A DNA stretch of 64,000 nt from Lampropedia hyalina DSM 16112. Lineage in GTDB: Bacteria; Pseudomonadota; Gammaproteobacteria; Burkholderiales; Burkholderiaceae_C. The notes beneath the pieces were generated by a model that did not search any database, was not told the origin of the DNA, and worked only from the letters and a program-made list of their open reading frames with translations. The translations under genes and the position numbers were made by a program. Of the stretch, positions 36,740 to 45,185 are shown one piece after another. Where the stretch lies: the NCBI RefSeq assembly GCF_900129055.1, contig NZ_FQUZ01000005.1, forward strand, positions 1 to 64,000, in the 5' to 3' direction. Within the stretch, counting starts at the first letter, position 1. The number at the start of each line of letters is the position of its first letter.

Positions 36740-39115
36740 TCACGGCTTGCGCTGCTGCAACTTCGCAAAGGCCGACTGCATGGCCGATTGCGTCGGTGTG
36801 GTCGCCGCGCCCTTCGCGGCAGAGCGGGTATTGCGTCCCGCTGCCTCAAAACGGCCCGTGCGGCTGCTGGCATGGTCGGCAGCGCGGGTGTCAAGCTTCA
36901 TCGTGAGGCTGATGCGCTTGCGCGGCACATCGACTTCCAGCACCTTCACCTTCACCACCTGCCCGGTCTTGACCACTTCGCGCGCATCGTTCACGAAGCG
37001 GTGGCTCAACTGGCTGACGTGTACCAGCCCATCCTGGTGTACGCCCAGATCGACGAACGCGCCAAACTGCGCCACATTGCTCACCGTGCCTTCCAGCACC
37101 ATGTCGGGCTTCAGATCGGCAATGTCTTCCACACCTTCGTTGAAGCGTGCCACCACGAAGTCCGGGCGCGGGTCGCGGCCCGGTTTTTCCAGTTCGCCCA
37201 GAATATCTTTCACGGTAATGGCCCCGAAGCCATCACGGGCGAATTGTTCGGGCTGGAGGCTTTGCAGCAACGTGGTGTTGCCCATGAGCTGCGCCACGCT
37301 CTGGCCGGTGGTCTGCAAGATCGCCTGCACCACCGGATAGGTTTCGGGGTGCACGCCGGTCATGTCCAGCGGATTGTCGCCACCGCGAATGCGCAGAAAG
37401 CCCGCGCTCTGCTCGAATGCCTTGGGCCCCAGGCCCACCACCTTGAGCAGTTCCTTGCGGCTGCGGAATGCGCCGTGCTCCTCGCGCCAGCGCACCACCG
37501 ACTTGGCCACCGTGCCCGACAGCCCGGACACGCGCGAGAGCAATGGCGCACTGGCGGTGTTCAAGTCCACTCCCACGCCGTTCACGCAGTCTTCCACCAC
37601 GGCATCCAGCGTGCGTGCCAGCTCACTCTGGTTCACGTCGTGCTGGTACTGGCCGACACCGATGGACTTGGGATCGATCTTCACCAACTCTGCCAGCGGG
37701 TCTTGCAAGCGGCGCGCAATCGATGCGGCTCCGCGCAGACTGACATCGACATCAGGCATTTCCTCGCTGGCATAGGCACTGGCGGAATAGACGGACGCCC
37801 CCGCCTCGCTGACCACCACTTTCTGCATGGCATGTGCGGCCTTGTCGCCCAGCAGCTTGATGAGTTCGGCGGCCAGCCTGTCGGTCTCGCGGCTGGCCGT
37901 GCCATTGCCAATCGCCACCAGAGCCACCTTGTGGCGGGCGCACAGCGTGGCCAGCGTGTGCAATGCGCCCTGCCAGTCGCGGCGCGGCTCGTGCGGATAG
38001 ACCGTGGCCGTCTCCAGCAGTTTGCCGGTGGCATCCACCACGGCTACCTTCACACCGGTGCGGATGCCGGGATCCAGCCCCATGACGGTGTGCGCCCCGG
38101 CAGGCGCGGCCAGCAGCAGATCGCGCAGATTGTCGGCAAACACCTTGATGGCCACAGCTTCGGCGGCTTCACGCAGCCTGCCGAACAGATCGCGCTCCAG
38201 CGAGAGGCCGAGCTTGACGCGCCAGGTCCAGGCCACGGCGCGGCGAATCCAGTCATCGGCAGGACGCTGGCGGTGGCTCCAGCCCAGATGGTTGGCAATC
38301 CGGCCTTCGGCGAGGCTGGGTTTGCCAGGCTCCGGCTCCACTTCCTGCGCCAGCCGCACATTCAGCAAATCCTGCGCCCGCCCGCGAAACACCGCCAATG
38401 CGCGATGCGACGGCACCGTGTGCACCGGCTCGTCGTACTCGAAATAATCCTTGAACTTGGCCACTTCGGCATCGTCGGGGTTCTTGCCGTCGGTCAGGCG
38501 GCTGACCAGCACACCAGTGTCCCACAGCCACTGGCGCATGGACTGCACCAGCGTGCTGTCTTCGGCCCAGCGTTCGGCGAGGATGTCGCGTGCGCCATCC
38601 AGCACGGCAGGTACGGTGGTGAAGTCGCTGCCGTCTTCGCCCTTCTCCGGTTTGACGAAAGCCTGCGCCACCTGCTGCGGATCGCCTTCGGGCGCACCAA
38701 ACAGGGCATCGGCCAGCGGCTCCAGCCCGGCCTCACGCGCAATCTGGGCCTTGGTGCGGCGTTTGGGTTTGTAGGGCAGATACAGGTCTTCCAGTTCCTG
38801 CTTGGTGCTGGCCTGCAACAGGCCGGCCTGCAAAACGGGAGTGAGCTTGCCCTGCTCCTCGATGCTGCGGCAGATGGTGGCGCGGCGGTCTTCCAGCTCA
38901 CGCAGATAAGCCAGGCGTTCGTCCAGCGTGCGCAGTTGCGCATCGTCCAGCCCGCCGGTGGCCTCCTTGCGGTAGCGGGCAATGAAGGGCACGGTCGCCC
39001 CCTGCCCCAACAGGGCCACGGCAGCTTCCACCTGCCGGTCGGCCACGCCCAGTTCACGGGCAATGGTCTGGTTGATCTGGTGGGCGGTTGTTACGGCATC
39101 GAAGACAAGGGTCAT
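36740..39115 (-). CDS. tex: Tex family RNA-binding transcription accessory protein
   Basis: 791 residues from the start at 39115 ([19 protein letters not shown]). Domain order as in Tex: N-terminal helical part with [17 protein letters not shown], the YqgF/RuvC-like domain with [18 protein letters not shown], helix-hairpin-helix part ([37 protein letters not shown]) and the C-terminal S1 domain [19 protein letters not shown]. Acts in transcription or RNA turnover; required for toxin expression or virulence in some species. The frame runs on upstream through repeat copy C, and those 41 residues are not Tex sequence. Confidence 0.95.
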   Translation of the reverse strand: MTLVFDAVTTAHQINQTIARELGVADRQVEAAVALLGQGATVPFIARYRKEATGGLDDAQLRTLDERLAYLRELEDRRATICRSIEEQGKLTPVLQAGLLQASTKQELEDLYLPYKPKRRTKAQIAREAGLEPLADALFGAPEGDPQQVAQAFVKPEKGEDGSDFTTVPAVLDGARDILAERWAEDSTLVQSMRQWLWDTGVLVSRLTDGKNPDDAEVAKFKDYFEYDEPVHTVPSHRALAVFRGRAQDLLNVRLAQEVEPEPGKPSLAEGRIANHLGWSHRQRPADDWIRRAVAWTWRVKLGLSLERDLFGRLREAAEAVAIKVFADNLRDLLLAAPAGAHTVMGLDPGIRTGVKVAVVDATGKLLETATVYPHEPRRDWQGALHTLATLCARHKVALVAIGNGTASRETDRLAAELIKLLGDKAAHAMQKVVVSEAGASVYSASAYASEEMPDVDVSLRGAASIARRLQDPLAELVKIDPKSIGVGQYQHDVNQSELARTLDAVVEDCVNGVGVDLNTASAPLLSRVSGLSGTVAKSVVRWREEHGAFRSRKELLKVVGLGPKAFEQSAGFLRIRGGDNPLDMTGVHPETYPVVQAILQTTGQSVAQLMGNTTLLQSLQPEQFARDGFGAITVKDILGELEKPGRDPRPDFVVARFNEGVEDIADLKPDMVLEGTVSNVAQFGAFVDLGVHQDGLVHVSQLSHRFVNDAREVVKTGQVVKVKVLEVDVPRKRISLTMKLDTRAADHASSRTGRFEAAGRNTRSAAKGAATTPTQSAMQSAFAKLQQRKP

Positions 39116-39148
39116 GGAGCGTCTGGGCAAAAATGGTAAAAGCAGCGA

Positions 39149-39227
39149 GGGAAGGTCTGCAAAATCCAACGCGGCGATGCGCCCAGTGGCGGGATGCGGG
39201 CGGCGCAACGGTTTTGCAGACCTTCCC
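39149..39227. repeat. Palindromic repeat, copy C
   Basis: 79 bp with a perfect 16-bp terminal inverted repeat, GGGAAGGTCTGCAAAA (39149-39164) and its reverse complement (39212-39227). The interior is nearly identical to the right half of copy B. It lies 33 bp upstream of the tex start codon. Confidence 0.85.
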
Positions 39228-39291
39228 GAGTGTGCCACATTCGTGCGGGGGCGTATCGGGCCTGCAAATCCATCGACACCATGGCAACGCG

Positions 39292-39328
39292 AAACCCCTG
39301 CCAGACGGATGGTGTCTGGCAGGGGTTT
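39292..39328. terminator. Intrinsic terminator of metQNI
   Basis: AAACCCCTGCCAGAC (39292-39306) pairs perfectly with GTCTGGCAGGGGTTT (39314-39328), 7-nt loop, 20 bp after the metI stop on the minus strand. The A/T bases at the stem foot supply a short U-run in either direction. Confidence 0.75.
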
Positions 39329-39348
39329 CAGTAAGGGAGCGGCAAGGC

Positions 39349-40011
39349 TCAGCGGCTTTTGAGCCAGCGGACGTAGCGATCACCGGCAAACTGCACCACG
39401 GTGACCAGTGCCACCAGTACGGCGATGACGATGACCATCACCTGGGTGTCGAATCGCTGGTAGCCGTAGCGGATGGCCAGATCGCCCAGTCCGCCTGCGC
39501 CCACGGCTCCGGCCATGGCCGAGGAGCTGATGAGGGCCACCAGCGTGATGGTGAAGCCGCCGACGATGCCGGGCAGGGCTTCGGGCAGGTACACATGGCG
39601 CACGATGTCCCATTTCTTGCACCCCATGGCCTGGGCGGCCTCAATCAGGCCGGCATCGACTTCGCGCAGGCTCACTTCGGCAATGCGGGCAAAGAATGGC
39701 GTGGCACTGATGGCCAGCGGCACGATGGCCGCCCACACACCGATGGTGGTTCCTGCAACCAGGCGGGTGAACGGGATCAGCGCGACCAGCAGCACGATGA
39801 AGGGCGTGGCACGAAAGCCATTGACGATGCCGCCGACGATGCGGTTGAAGGCAGGCGACTCCAGAAAGCCACCGGGCGCGGTGACGATGAGCGAAATGGC
39901 CAGCGGAATGCCCGCGATAAAGGCAATGCTGCCCGACACGCCCACCATCATCAGCGTATCGGCCAGTGCCTGCCAATAGCGTTCAAGCGGTATGGAGAGC
40001 GTCAGTGACAT
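39349..40011 (-). CDS. metI: Methionine ABC transporter permease MetI
   Basis: 220 residues with five hydrophobic helices. The EAA loop is in [19 protein letters not shown]; typical segments are [34 protein letters not shown] and [25 protein letters not shown]. Imports D/L-methionine with MetN and MetQ. Its first 29 bp overlap the end of metN. Confidence 0.95.
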   Translation of the reverse strand: MSLTLSIPLERYWQALADTLMMVGVSGSIAFIAGIPLAISLIVTAPGGFLESPAFNRIVGGIVNGFRATPFIVLLVALIPFTRLVAGTTIGVWAAIVPLAISATPFFARIAEVSLREVDAGLIEAAQAMGCKKWDIVRHVYLPEALPGIVGGFTITLVALISSSAMAGAVGAGGLGDLAIRYGYQRFDTQVMVIVIAVLVALVTVVQFAGDRYVRWLKSR

Positions 40012-41167
40012 AGCCGATTACCTCGATCTGGTGTGCAATGGCCTGGGGGCCTTGGGTGAGTGTGGAAAATTCCGGCAGGCTGGCCGTGCCGGGCACAGCC
40101 AGCAGCAAGCGGCCGTGGGCGTGTCCCTGGATGCGATCCACGCCGCCATGCACCAGCCGCGTGCGGGCGGGGAAGGCATGGGCGATGCGGACAAAGTCCG
40201 GCTCCAGCGAGGCTTCGCCGGTATAGGAGAGTTGCACGATCTGTTCGTGCGCCACTGCCGCGCTGGGCTGTGTGGTTTGCAGGCGTTGCTGCAAGTCATC
40301 GGGCAGGCCGTGCTGCAAGGGGGCCAGCAGGGCCTTGGTGGCTTCGTGCCGGGGCGCGCCAAAGACTTTCCAGACTTCGTCCAGTTCGGCAATGCTGCCC
40401 TTCTCCAGCACCAACACCCGATCGGCGATTTCGCGGATGACGCTCATCTCGTGTGTGATGAGGATGACGGTGATGCCCAGCCGCCGGTTGATGTCGCGCA
40501 GCAGTTGCAGAATGGATTGGGTGGTTTCCGGGTCGAGTGCCGAGGTGGCTTCGTCGCAGAGCAGGATTTCCGGCGCGGTGGCCAGTGCCCGCGCAATGCC
40601 CACGCGCTGCTTCTGCCCACCCGACAGGCGCGATGGATAGGTGTTGTGCTTGTCCTGCAAGCCCACCAGGGCCAGCAATTCCTTCACGCGCTGGTCGATC
40701 TGCGCCGCACTGGCTCCGGCCACTTTCAGCGGCAGGGCCACGTTGTCGTACACGGTCTTGGCCGACAGCAGGTTGAAGTGCTGAAAAATCATGCCGATGC
40801 GCCGACGCAGGGCCACCAGATCGCGTTCGTTGAGCTGGCCGATGTCGATGCCATCGACCACCACCCGACCGGAAGTGGGTTTTTCCAGCCGGTTGATGGT
40901 GCGCAGCAGGCTGGACTTGCCCGCGCCACTGCGGCCGATGATGCCAAAGATGCTGCCCGCCGGAATCTCCAGGCTGATGTCGTGCAAGGCATAGACCGGC
41001 CCGGCGGAAGATTGATAGACCTTGGCAACCTTCTCGAAACGCACCGACCCGACCGCATTCTGGGCTGCCGTGCCACCTGCCGGTGATGCCACGGCGGCAG
41101 ATGATGCTTGCGTTGTTGCAGTCGGGGCGGAAGGAGCTGTCGTGCGCAATGCAGACGAATGGCTCAT
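39983..41167 (-). CDS. metN: Methionine ABC transporter ATPase MetN
   Basis: 394 residues. Walker [27 protein letters not shown], Walker [16 protein letters not shown], then a C-terminal NIL (ACT-like) domain that binds methionine and mediates trans-inhibition. A 40-residue Ala/Thr/Ser-rich N-terminal extension precedes the conserved [11 protein letters not shown], so a later start is possible, but no better Met was found. Overlaps metI by 29 bp. Confidence 0.95.
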   Translation of the reverse strand: MSHSSALRTTAPSAPTATTQASSAAVASPAGGTAAQNAVGSVRFEKVAKVYQSSAGPVYALHDISLEIPAGSIFGIIGRSGAGKSSLLRTINRLEKPTSGRVVVDGIDIGQLNERDLVALRRRIGMIFQHFNLLSAKTVYDNVALPLKVAGASAAQIDQRVKELLALVGLQDKHNTYPSRLSGGQKQRVGIARALATAPEILLCDEATSALDPETTQSILQLLRDINRRLGITVILITHEMSVIREIADRVLVLEKGSIAELDEVWKVFGAPRHEATKALLAPLQHGLPDDLQQRLQTTQPSAAVAHEQIVQLSYTGEASLEPDFVRIAHAFPARTRLVHGGVDRIQGHAHGRLLLAVPGTASLPEFSTLTQGPQAIAHQIEVIGYVTDALHTA

Positions 41168-41250
41168 GCAGAAAATTCCTTTTTCGCGGTAATCACGGAA
41201 GTCTGGGTTGTGCGGTGTTCAGGAACGCCGCTGAGATCGTAAACACGTTC

Positions 41251-42060
41251 TTACTGCTTCCAGGGCAGGGTGTAGAGTTTGGCGTCGCTGGCATAGGACT
41301 TGTGGATCTGTGCCTTGACTGCGTCCGAGTTCTGGTAGAGCTGCACGAACTTCTGCACCACCGGGTCTTCGGCACGGCTTTCGTGTGCCACGAAACGCAG
41401 TGCAAACTGGATGTCATCGATGCCGGTGTACAGCAGCGCGGAACCGGCATCGAACGCCTTGGAGGCGACGATGAAATGCGGGTAGCCCTGCGCCAGATCC
41501 ACATCGTTGGTGATGCGCGCCAGTTGCGGGCCTTCCACTTCCACAAAGCTCAGCTTGCGTGGGTTTTCCACCACGTCATCCACGGTTCCATTGGAGCCTA
41601 CACCGTCGCGCAGCTTGATGAGGCCCGCTGTTTGCAGCAGAGCCAGGCCACGCCCCTGGTTGATGGGGTCGTTCGCAATGGCGACCTTGCCGCCCTTGGG
41701 AATGTCGTCGAAGCTTTTGTGGCGCAGCGAATACAGGCCGATGTTGGGCAGCACGCCCAGCCCCACGTCCTTGAGCTTGTAGCCACGGTCCTTGACGGCG
41801 TTATCGAGGAAGGCGCGGTGCTGGAAGTAGTTCAGGTCGATGTCGCGGGCATCGAGTGCCACATTGGGCGTAGTCCAGTCGGTGAATTCCACCACCTGCA
41901 CGTCAATGCCCTGCTGCTTGGCATCGGCCACGGCAGCGGCAATCGAGTCCGCAAAGGCTCCGGGGGTCACGCCGATGCGCAATTTGTCGGCGGCATGGGC
42001 GGGAAGCAGCACCAGCGCGGTGGCAGCCGCAGCAATCCAGTGCTTGAATGTCTTGGACAT
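41251..42060 (-). CDS. metQ: Methionine-binding protein MetQ (NlpA family)
   Basis: 269 residues, first gene of metQ-metN-metI. Signal peptide MSKTFKHWIAAAATALVLLP with an AHA-A cleavage site and no lipobox cysteine, so it is probably soluble in the periplasm and not a lipoprotein as in E. coli. Conserved parts: LRIGVTPGAFADSIAAAVAD, VEFTDWTTPNVALDARDIDLN, NYFQHRAFL, and KVAIANDPINQGRGLALLQ. No SAM riboswitch was recognised in the leader. Confidence 0.93.
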   Translation of the reverse strand: MSKTFKHWIAAAATALVLLPAHAADKLRIGVTPGAFADSIAAAVADAKQQGIDVQVVEFTDWTTPNVALDARDIDLNYFQHRAFLDNAVKDRGYKLKDVGLGVLPNIGLYSLRHKSFDDIPKGGKVAIANDPINQGRGLALLQTAGLIKLRDGVGSNGTVDDVVENPRKLSFVEVEGPQLARITNDVDLAQGYPHFIVASKAFDAGSALLYTGIDDIQFALRFVAHESRAEDPVVQKFVQLYQNSDAVKAQIHKSYASDAKLYTLPWKQ

Positions 42061-42417
42061 GGTGTATGGCTCCTGAAAATTTTCAAAAAAGAGAGCGAAT
42101 CACATCGGCGATTCGGGCAAAGCGATAAGAACCTGTTTCACGTCATTCCGGGCTTGACCCGGAATCCAGTGAGAAAGCAAACCAAGAGAAACGAATGTGT
42201 TTTTTCTCCATGTCGTCACTGGATTGCGGCCTTCGCCGGAATGACGGCGTTAAGTAAGCGGCATTCGTTCTAAGGGGGCTTATTACAGTGCTGCACTGCA
42301 AAAAACTCAACAACTTTTATCGCATTTGTTTATGCAATAAAGTTATTTGAAATAGCTTTACATGGCAATAAATACCATAAAAAGCCTTCCCCCTTCCCGC
42401 AACCCTGCCATAGACCG
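42061..42417. other. Intergenic region between metQ and the BLUF-like gene
   Basis: 357 bp without a gene. It contains a palindromic element (42141-42246) and a distinctly AT-rich segment (42300-42370) with an imperfect hairpin (about 42313-42343) that may end the folE-BLUF transcript. The metQ promoter should lie in 42061-42140 or within the repeat. Confidence 0.5.
42141..42246. repeat. Palindromic intergenic element with CGTCATTCCGG ends
   Basis: Starts CGTCATTCCGG (42141) and ends CCGGAATGACG (42246); also GAATCCAGTG on the left and CACTGGATT on the right pair, giving roughly 30-bp inverted ends around an AT-rich core of about 45 bp. The left end is itself a hairpin (TTCCGGG-cttga-CCCGGAA). 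Similar GTCATTCC..GGAATCCA palindromes are a widespread proteobacterial repeat type. A single copy is in this window. Confidence 0.7.
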
Positions 42418-42837
42418 TTACCGGGCCACCACACTGGCACTGGCGACCATGTCCTTGAGAAACGCCAATGCGGAAACCGCCGTCCAGTGTTCCGGCTGGG
42501 GCGGCCACTGCGGAATGTACTTGAGAATGGCCGAGGGGTTGAGGCTTTCCAGGTTCACGCGCCCCAGGGGCCAGTGGGCGAATGTGCGCTCGCTGATCTC
42601 GGAAAAATACAGCAGTTGCGCATGGGCATGTCGTTCGTCGCGCAACACTTCGGCGTAGATGCGGTTGATCTGGCTGCGCTCGCCCTCCATCGCTCCCAGG
42701 TAAATGCCATAGCCATAGCAGAGCGCGCCGGTGATGGCACTGTCGGCATTGTGTTTGCGGGCCTGTTGCAGAATCGCTTCCTGGGTCTGGGAACAGGGTT
42801 GCGTTGCCACACTGGCAAAAACCAATTGCACCAGCAT
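42418..42837 (-). CDS. BLUF-fold protein lacking photoactive residues
   Basis: 139 residues from ATG 42837, chosen because AAAGGA lies about 9 nt upstream, overlapping the folE stop; a Met 12 codons earlier lies inside folE. The BLUF pattern is easy to follow: LVQLVFASVA, ARKHNADSAITGALCYGYG, AMEGERSQINRIYAEVLRDERH, ISERTFAHWPLG. But the flavin photocycle residues are changed: the usual Tyr is Phe7, the Gln is Gly48 and the following Trp is Ala49; the Asn (Asn30) is kept. It may still bind flavin or another ligand but should not perform the normal light reaction. It is coupled to folE. Confidence 0.82.
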   Translation of the reverse strand: MLVQLVFASVATQPCSQTQEAILQQARKHNADSAITGALCYGYGIYLGAMEGERSQINRIYAEVLRDERHAHAQLLYFSEISERTFAHWPLGRVNLESLNPSAILKYIPQWPPQPEHWTAVSALAFLKDMVASASVVAR

Positions 42838-42841
42838 CGGG

Positions 42842-43573
42842 TCAGTCCTTTGGAATGAGGGCGAGGAATTCACGGCGCAGGCTGGGATCCTTGAGGAACA
42901 CGCCGCGCATGACCGAATTGAGCATTTTGCTGTTCATCTCCTTGACCCCGCGCCAGGACATGCAGAAATGGCTGGCCTGCATGACGATGGCCAGTCCGTC
43001 GGGGCGGGTTTTTTCCATGATGAGGTCTGCCAGTTGCACCACGGCCTCTTCCTGAATCTGCGGCCTTCCCATGACCCAATCGACCAGCCGGGCGTATTTG
43101 GACAGGCCGATAACGTTGGTGTTCTGGTTGGGCAGCACACCAATCCATATTTTGCCCATGACCGGGCAGAGGTGGTGGCTGCAAGCACTGCGCACCGTGA
43201 TGGGGCCAACGATCATCAGTTCATTCAGATGCTCGGCATTGGGAAACTCGGTAATGGCAGGGGGGGCGGTGTAACGACCCCGGAACACTTCCTGAAGGTA
43301 CATTTTTGCCACGCGCCGCGCGGTGCTGCGGGTGTTGTGGTCGGCCTCGGTATCGATCACCATGCTCTCCAGCACCGCCTGCATTTTCTCCTCGACCTCG
43401 TCCAGCAAAGCGTCCAGCTCACCGGGGCGGATGACATCGGCTATATTGTCGTTGGCAAAAAAGCGGCGTTGCTGCGCCGTCAGGCGTTCACGAATCTTGG
43501 CCGAAACAGGCACGCCTTCATCGTCGGCAGCCACGTCGGTCGTGGAATGGGGGGACAGGTTGGTTTGCGTCAT
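42842..43573 (-). CDS. folE: GTP cyclohydrolase I (FolE)
   Basis: 243 residues from ATG 43573. Converts GTP to dihydroneopterin triphosphate, first step of folate/pterin synthesis. Zinc ligands and active site are in RSACSHHLCPVMGKIWIG (Cys-His; most FolE have CEHH) and SHFCMSWRGVK (second Cys), with NVIGLSKYARLVDWVMGRPQ. The sequence is a diverged FolE subgroup: CSHHLCP and RPQIQEEAVVQLAD replace the usual CEHHL and RxQvQErLT. Followed by the BLUF-like gene 4 bp later, so the pair is probably one operon. Confidence 0.92.
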   Translation of the reverse strand: MTQTNLSPHSTTDVAADDEGVPVSAKIRERLTAQQRRFFANDNIADVIRPGELDALLDEVEEKMQAVLESMVIDTEADHNTRSTARRVAKMYLQEVFRGRYTAPPAITEFPNAEHLNELMIVGPITVRSACSHHLCPVMGKIWIGVLPNQNTNVIGLSKYARLVDWVMGRPQIQEEAVVQLADLIMEKTRPDGLAIVMQASHFCMSWRGVKEMNSKMLNSVMRGVFLKDPSLRREFLALIPKD

Positions 43574-43704
43574 GGATGAATGGTAGCAGCGAACGCAGAC
43601 CCTGACAGGGCTGGGGAAGATCTTCGCAAGCCCTGCCCTGAACCACAGAGCCTTGCGCCCTGGTGCAAACTCCATGCGACCGCACCCCATCCACCATCCA
43701 CGCC

Positions 43705-45147
43705 ATGAAGCTGAAGCAGGAAGACATTCAAAGAATTTTGCTGGCCAAGGCCATCGAAACCCAGCCCCCCGAAACCGCCTTGCTGGACGCGCAGGCAGGC
43801 GAGGCCGCCACGCGCAACGCGCTGTACCAGATTCGCACCGGCACACACGGCAAGAGCGACCCGGCACACCGGCAGGCCCTGCTGGAACGCCGCGCCGGGC
43901 TGCTGCTGGAGCAGGCATGGCGCAAGGCCCCCGACCTGAAACGCCTGCTGCACCGCCAGTCCAACACCAGCCTGTGGCTCTGGGTGTTTCCGCTGGCTGC
44001 ACTGCTGCTGGGTTTTGCGGGCGACCGCATTGCCGATCCGTATCGCATCAACCTGCTGTCTGCGCCGTTTCTGTTGATTGTGCTGTGGAACGTGCTGGCC
44101 TACCTGTGGCTGCTGTCTGGGCCGCTGCGGCGCAAGAGTGCCCAAAACACGGCCCACGCGGATGCAACGTCCCTCCTCCCAACGGGCCTGTCGGGCTGGC
44201 TGTTACGCCCCTCCTGGAATTCACATGCAGACAAGGCCGCCGAGAAAGCCATTGCCCACCGCTTCTGGGCAGACTGGCAGCCGCATGTGCGCCCACTGCA
44301 AGGGCTGCGCCTGCAAGCGAGCCTGCACCTGGGTGCTGCCGCGCTGTCGCTGGGTGTGCTGGCCTCGCTCTGGTTCACCGGCCTGTTCACCGCCTACCGC
44401 GTGGGTTGGGAAAGCACGTTTCTACATGCCGCTCAAGTCCATGCCCTGCTCAATGGGCTAAGCCTGCCTGCGCAATGGCTGCTGGGGCTGGCTCCGTGGA
44501 CGCTGGAACAGGTGCAGCAACTCCAGACCTGGCCACAGAGCGACGAACATGCCGGATTGCGCTGGGTGCAAATCTACAGCGTGCTGCTGGCCACACTGGT
44601 AATCGTGCCGCGCACCGTGCTGGCCGCCGTCTGCCTGGCACGCCTGCGCTGGGGACGCGACCACATGGAACTGCCGCTGAACACCCCCTACTTCCAGCAA
44701 CTGCTGCGCGATCTGGGCAGCGAAGCCACCACCGTCGTGGTACACCCCTATCACCTGCCCATGGACGAGGCCCGGCGTGAAGCCGTATCAGCGCATGTGC
44801 GGCGCGTCTATGGAGCGGCCGCGCAATATGAACTGACCGCGCCCATCACCTACGGCAAGGAAGAAGCGTTCAGCCCTACGCCTGCCCCGGACGGGCAGGC
44901 CCCCACGCTGCGCACCCTGCTGTTCAATCTGGCCGCCACGCCCGAACCGGAAAACCACGGCAAGGCCATGCGGCGGTTGAACGAATCCAGCGGCACCGGG
45001 GCCAAGGCCGTCTGGCTGCTGGGGCATGACTACGCCCAGCGCATCGGCAGCACCGCCGATGGCCAGTTGCGGCTGGCCGAACGCCTGCGCCTGTGGCAAC
45101 AATTCGCGCACGAATACGGGCTGGAAGCCCAGCGCGTGGACGGTTGA
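43705..45147 (+). CDS. DUF2868 membrane protein
   Basis: 480 residues from ATG 43705. Hydrophobic segments lie near residues 90-105, 120-140, 215-235 and 290-320, separated by soluble parts; both ends are predicted cytoplasmic. DUF2868 proteins are found beside DUF3482 GTPases, exactly as here (38 bp gap), so the two presumably act together at the inner membrane. Function unknown. The C-terminal soluble domain (TTVVVHPYHLPMDEARR ... LLGHDYAQRIGS) may bind the GTPase. Confidence 0.75.
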   Translation: MKLKQEDIQRILLAKAIETQPPETALLDAQAGEAATRNALYQIRTGTHGKSDPAHRQALLERRAGLLLEQAWRKAPDLKRLLHRQSNTSLWLWVFPLAALLLGFAGDRIADPYRINLLSAPFLLIVLWNVLAYLWLLSGPLRRKSAQNTAHADATSLLPTGLSGWLLRPSWNSHADKAAEKAIAHRFWADWQPHVRPLQGLRLQASLHLGAAALSLGVLASLWFTGLFTAYRVGWESTFLHAAQVHALLNGLSLPAQWLLGLAPWTLEQVQQLQTWPQSDEHAGLRWVQIYSVLLATLVIVPRTVLAAVCLARLRWGRDHMELPLNTPYFQQLLRDLGSEATTVVVHPYHLPMDEARREAVSAHVRRVYGAAAQYELTAPITYGKEEAFSPTPAPDGQAPTLRTLLFNLAATPEPENHGKAMRRLNESSGTGAKAVWLLGHDYAQRIGSTADGQLRLAERLRLWQQFAHEYGLEAQRVDG

Positions 45148-45185
45148 TCCATTTTTTTCCTGCACCCCTGACCCGACCGACCGCC

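Noticed and set aside
36788-39139. Plus-strand open frame of 783 codons
   Set aside because: Antisense to tex in a high-G+C region; composition is odd (His/Gly/Gln rich) and no domain is seen, while the minus strand encodes a full Tex.
39116-39238. 41-codon N-terminal extension of tex
   Set aside because: It is a translation of repeat copy C and not Tex-like.
42061-42140. SAM riboswitch in the metQ leader
   Set aside because: None of the conserved SAM-box segments could be found.
43023-43040. AGGTCTGCCAG inside folE as another repeat copy
   Set aside because: Only a short match within conserved coding sequence; no partner arm.
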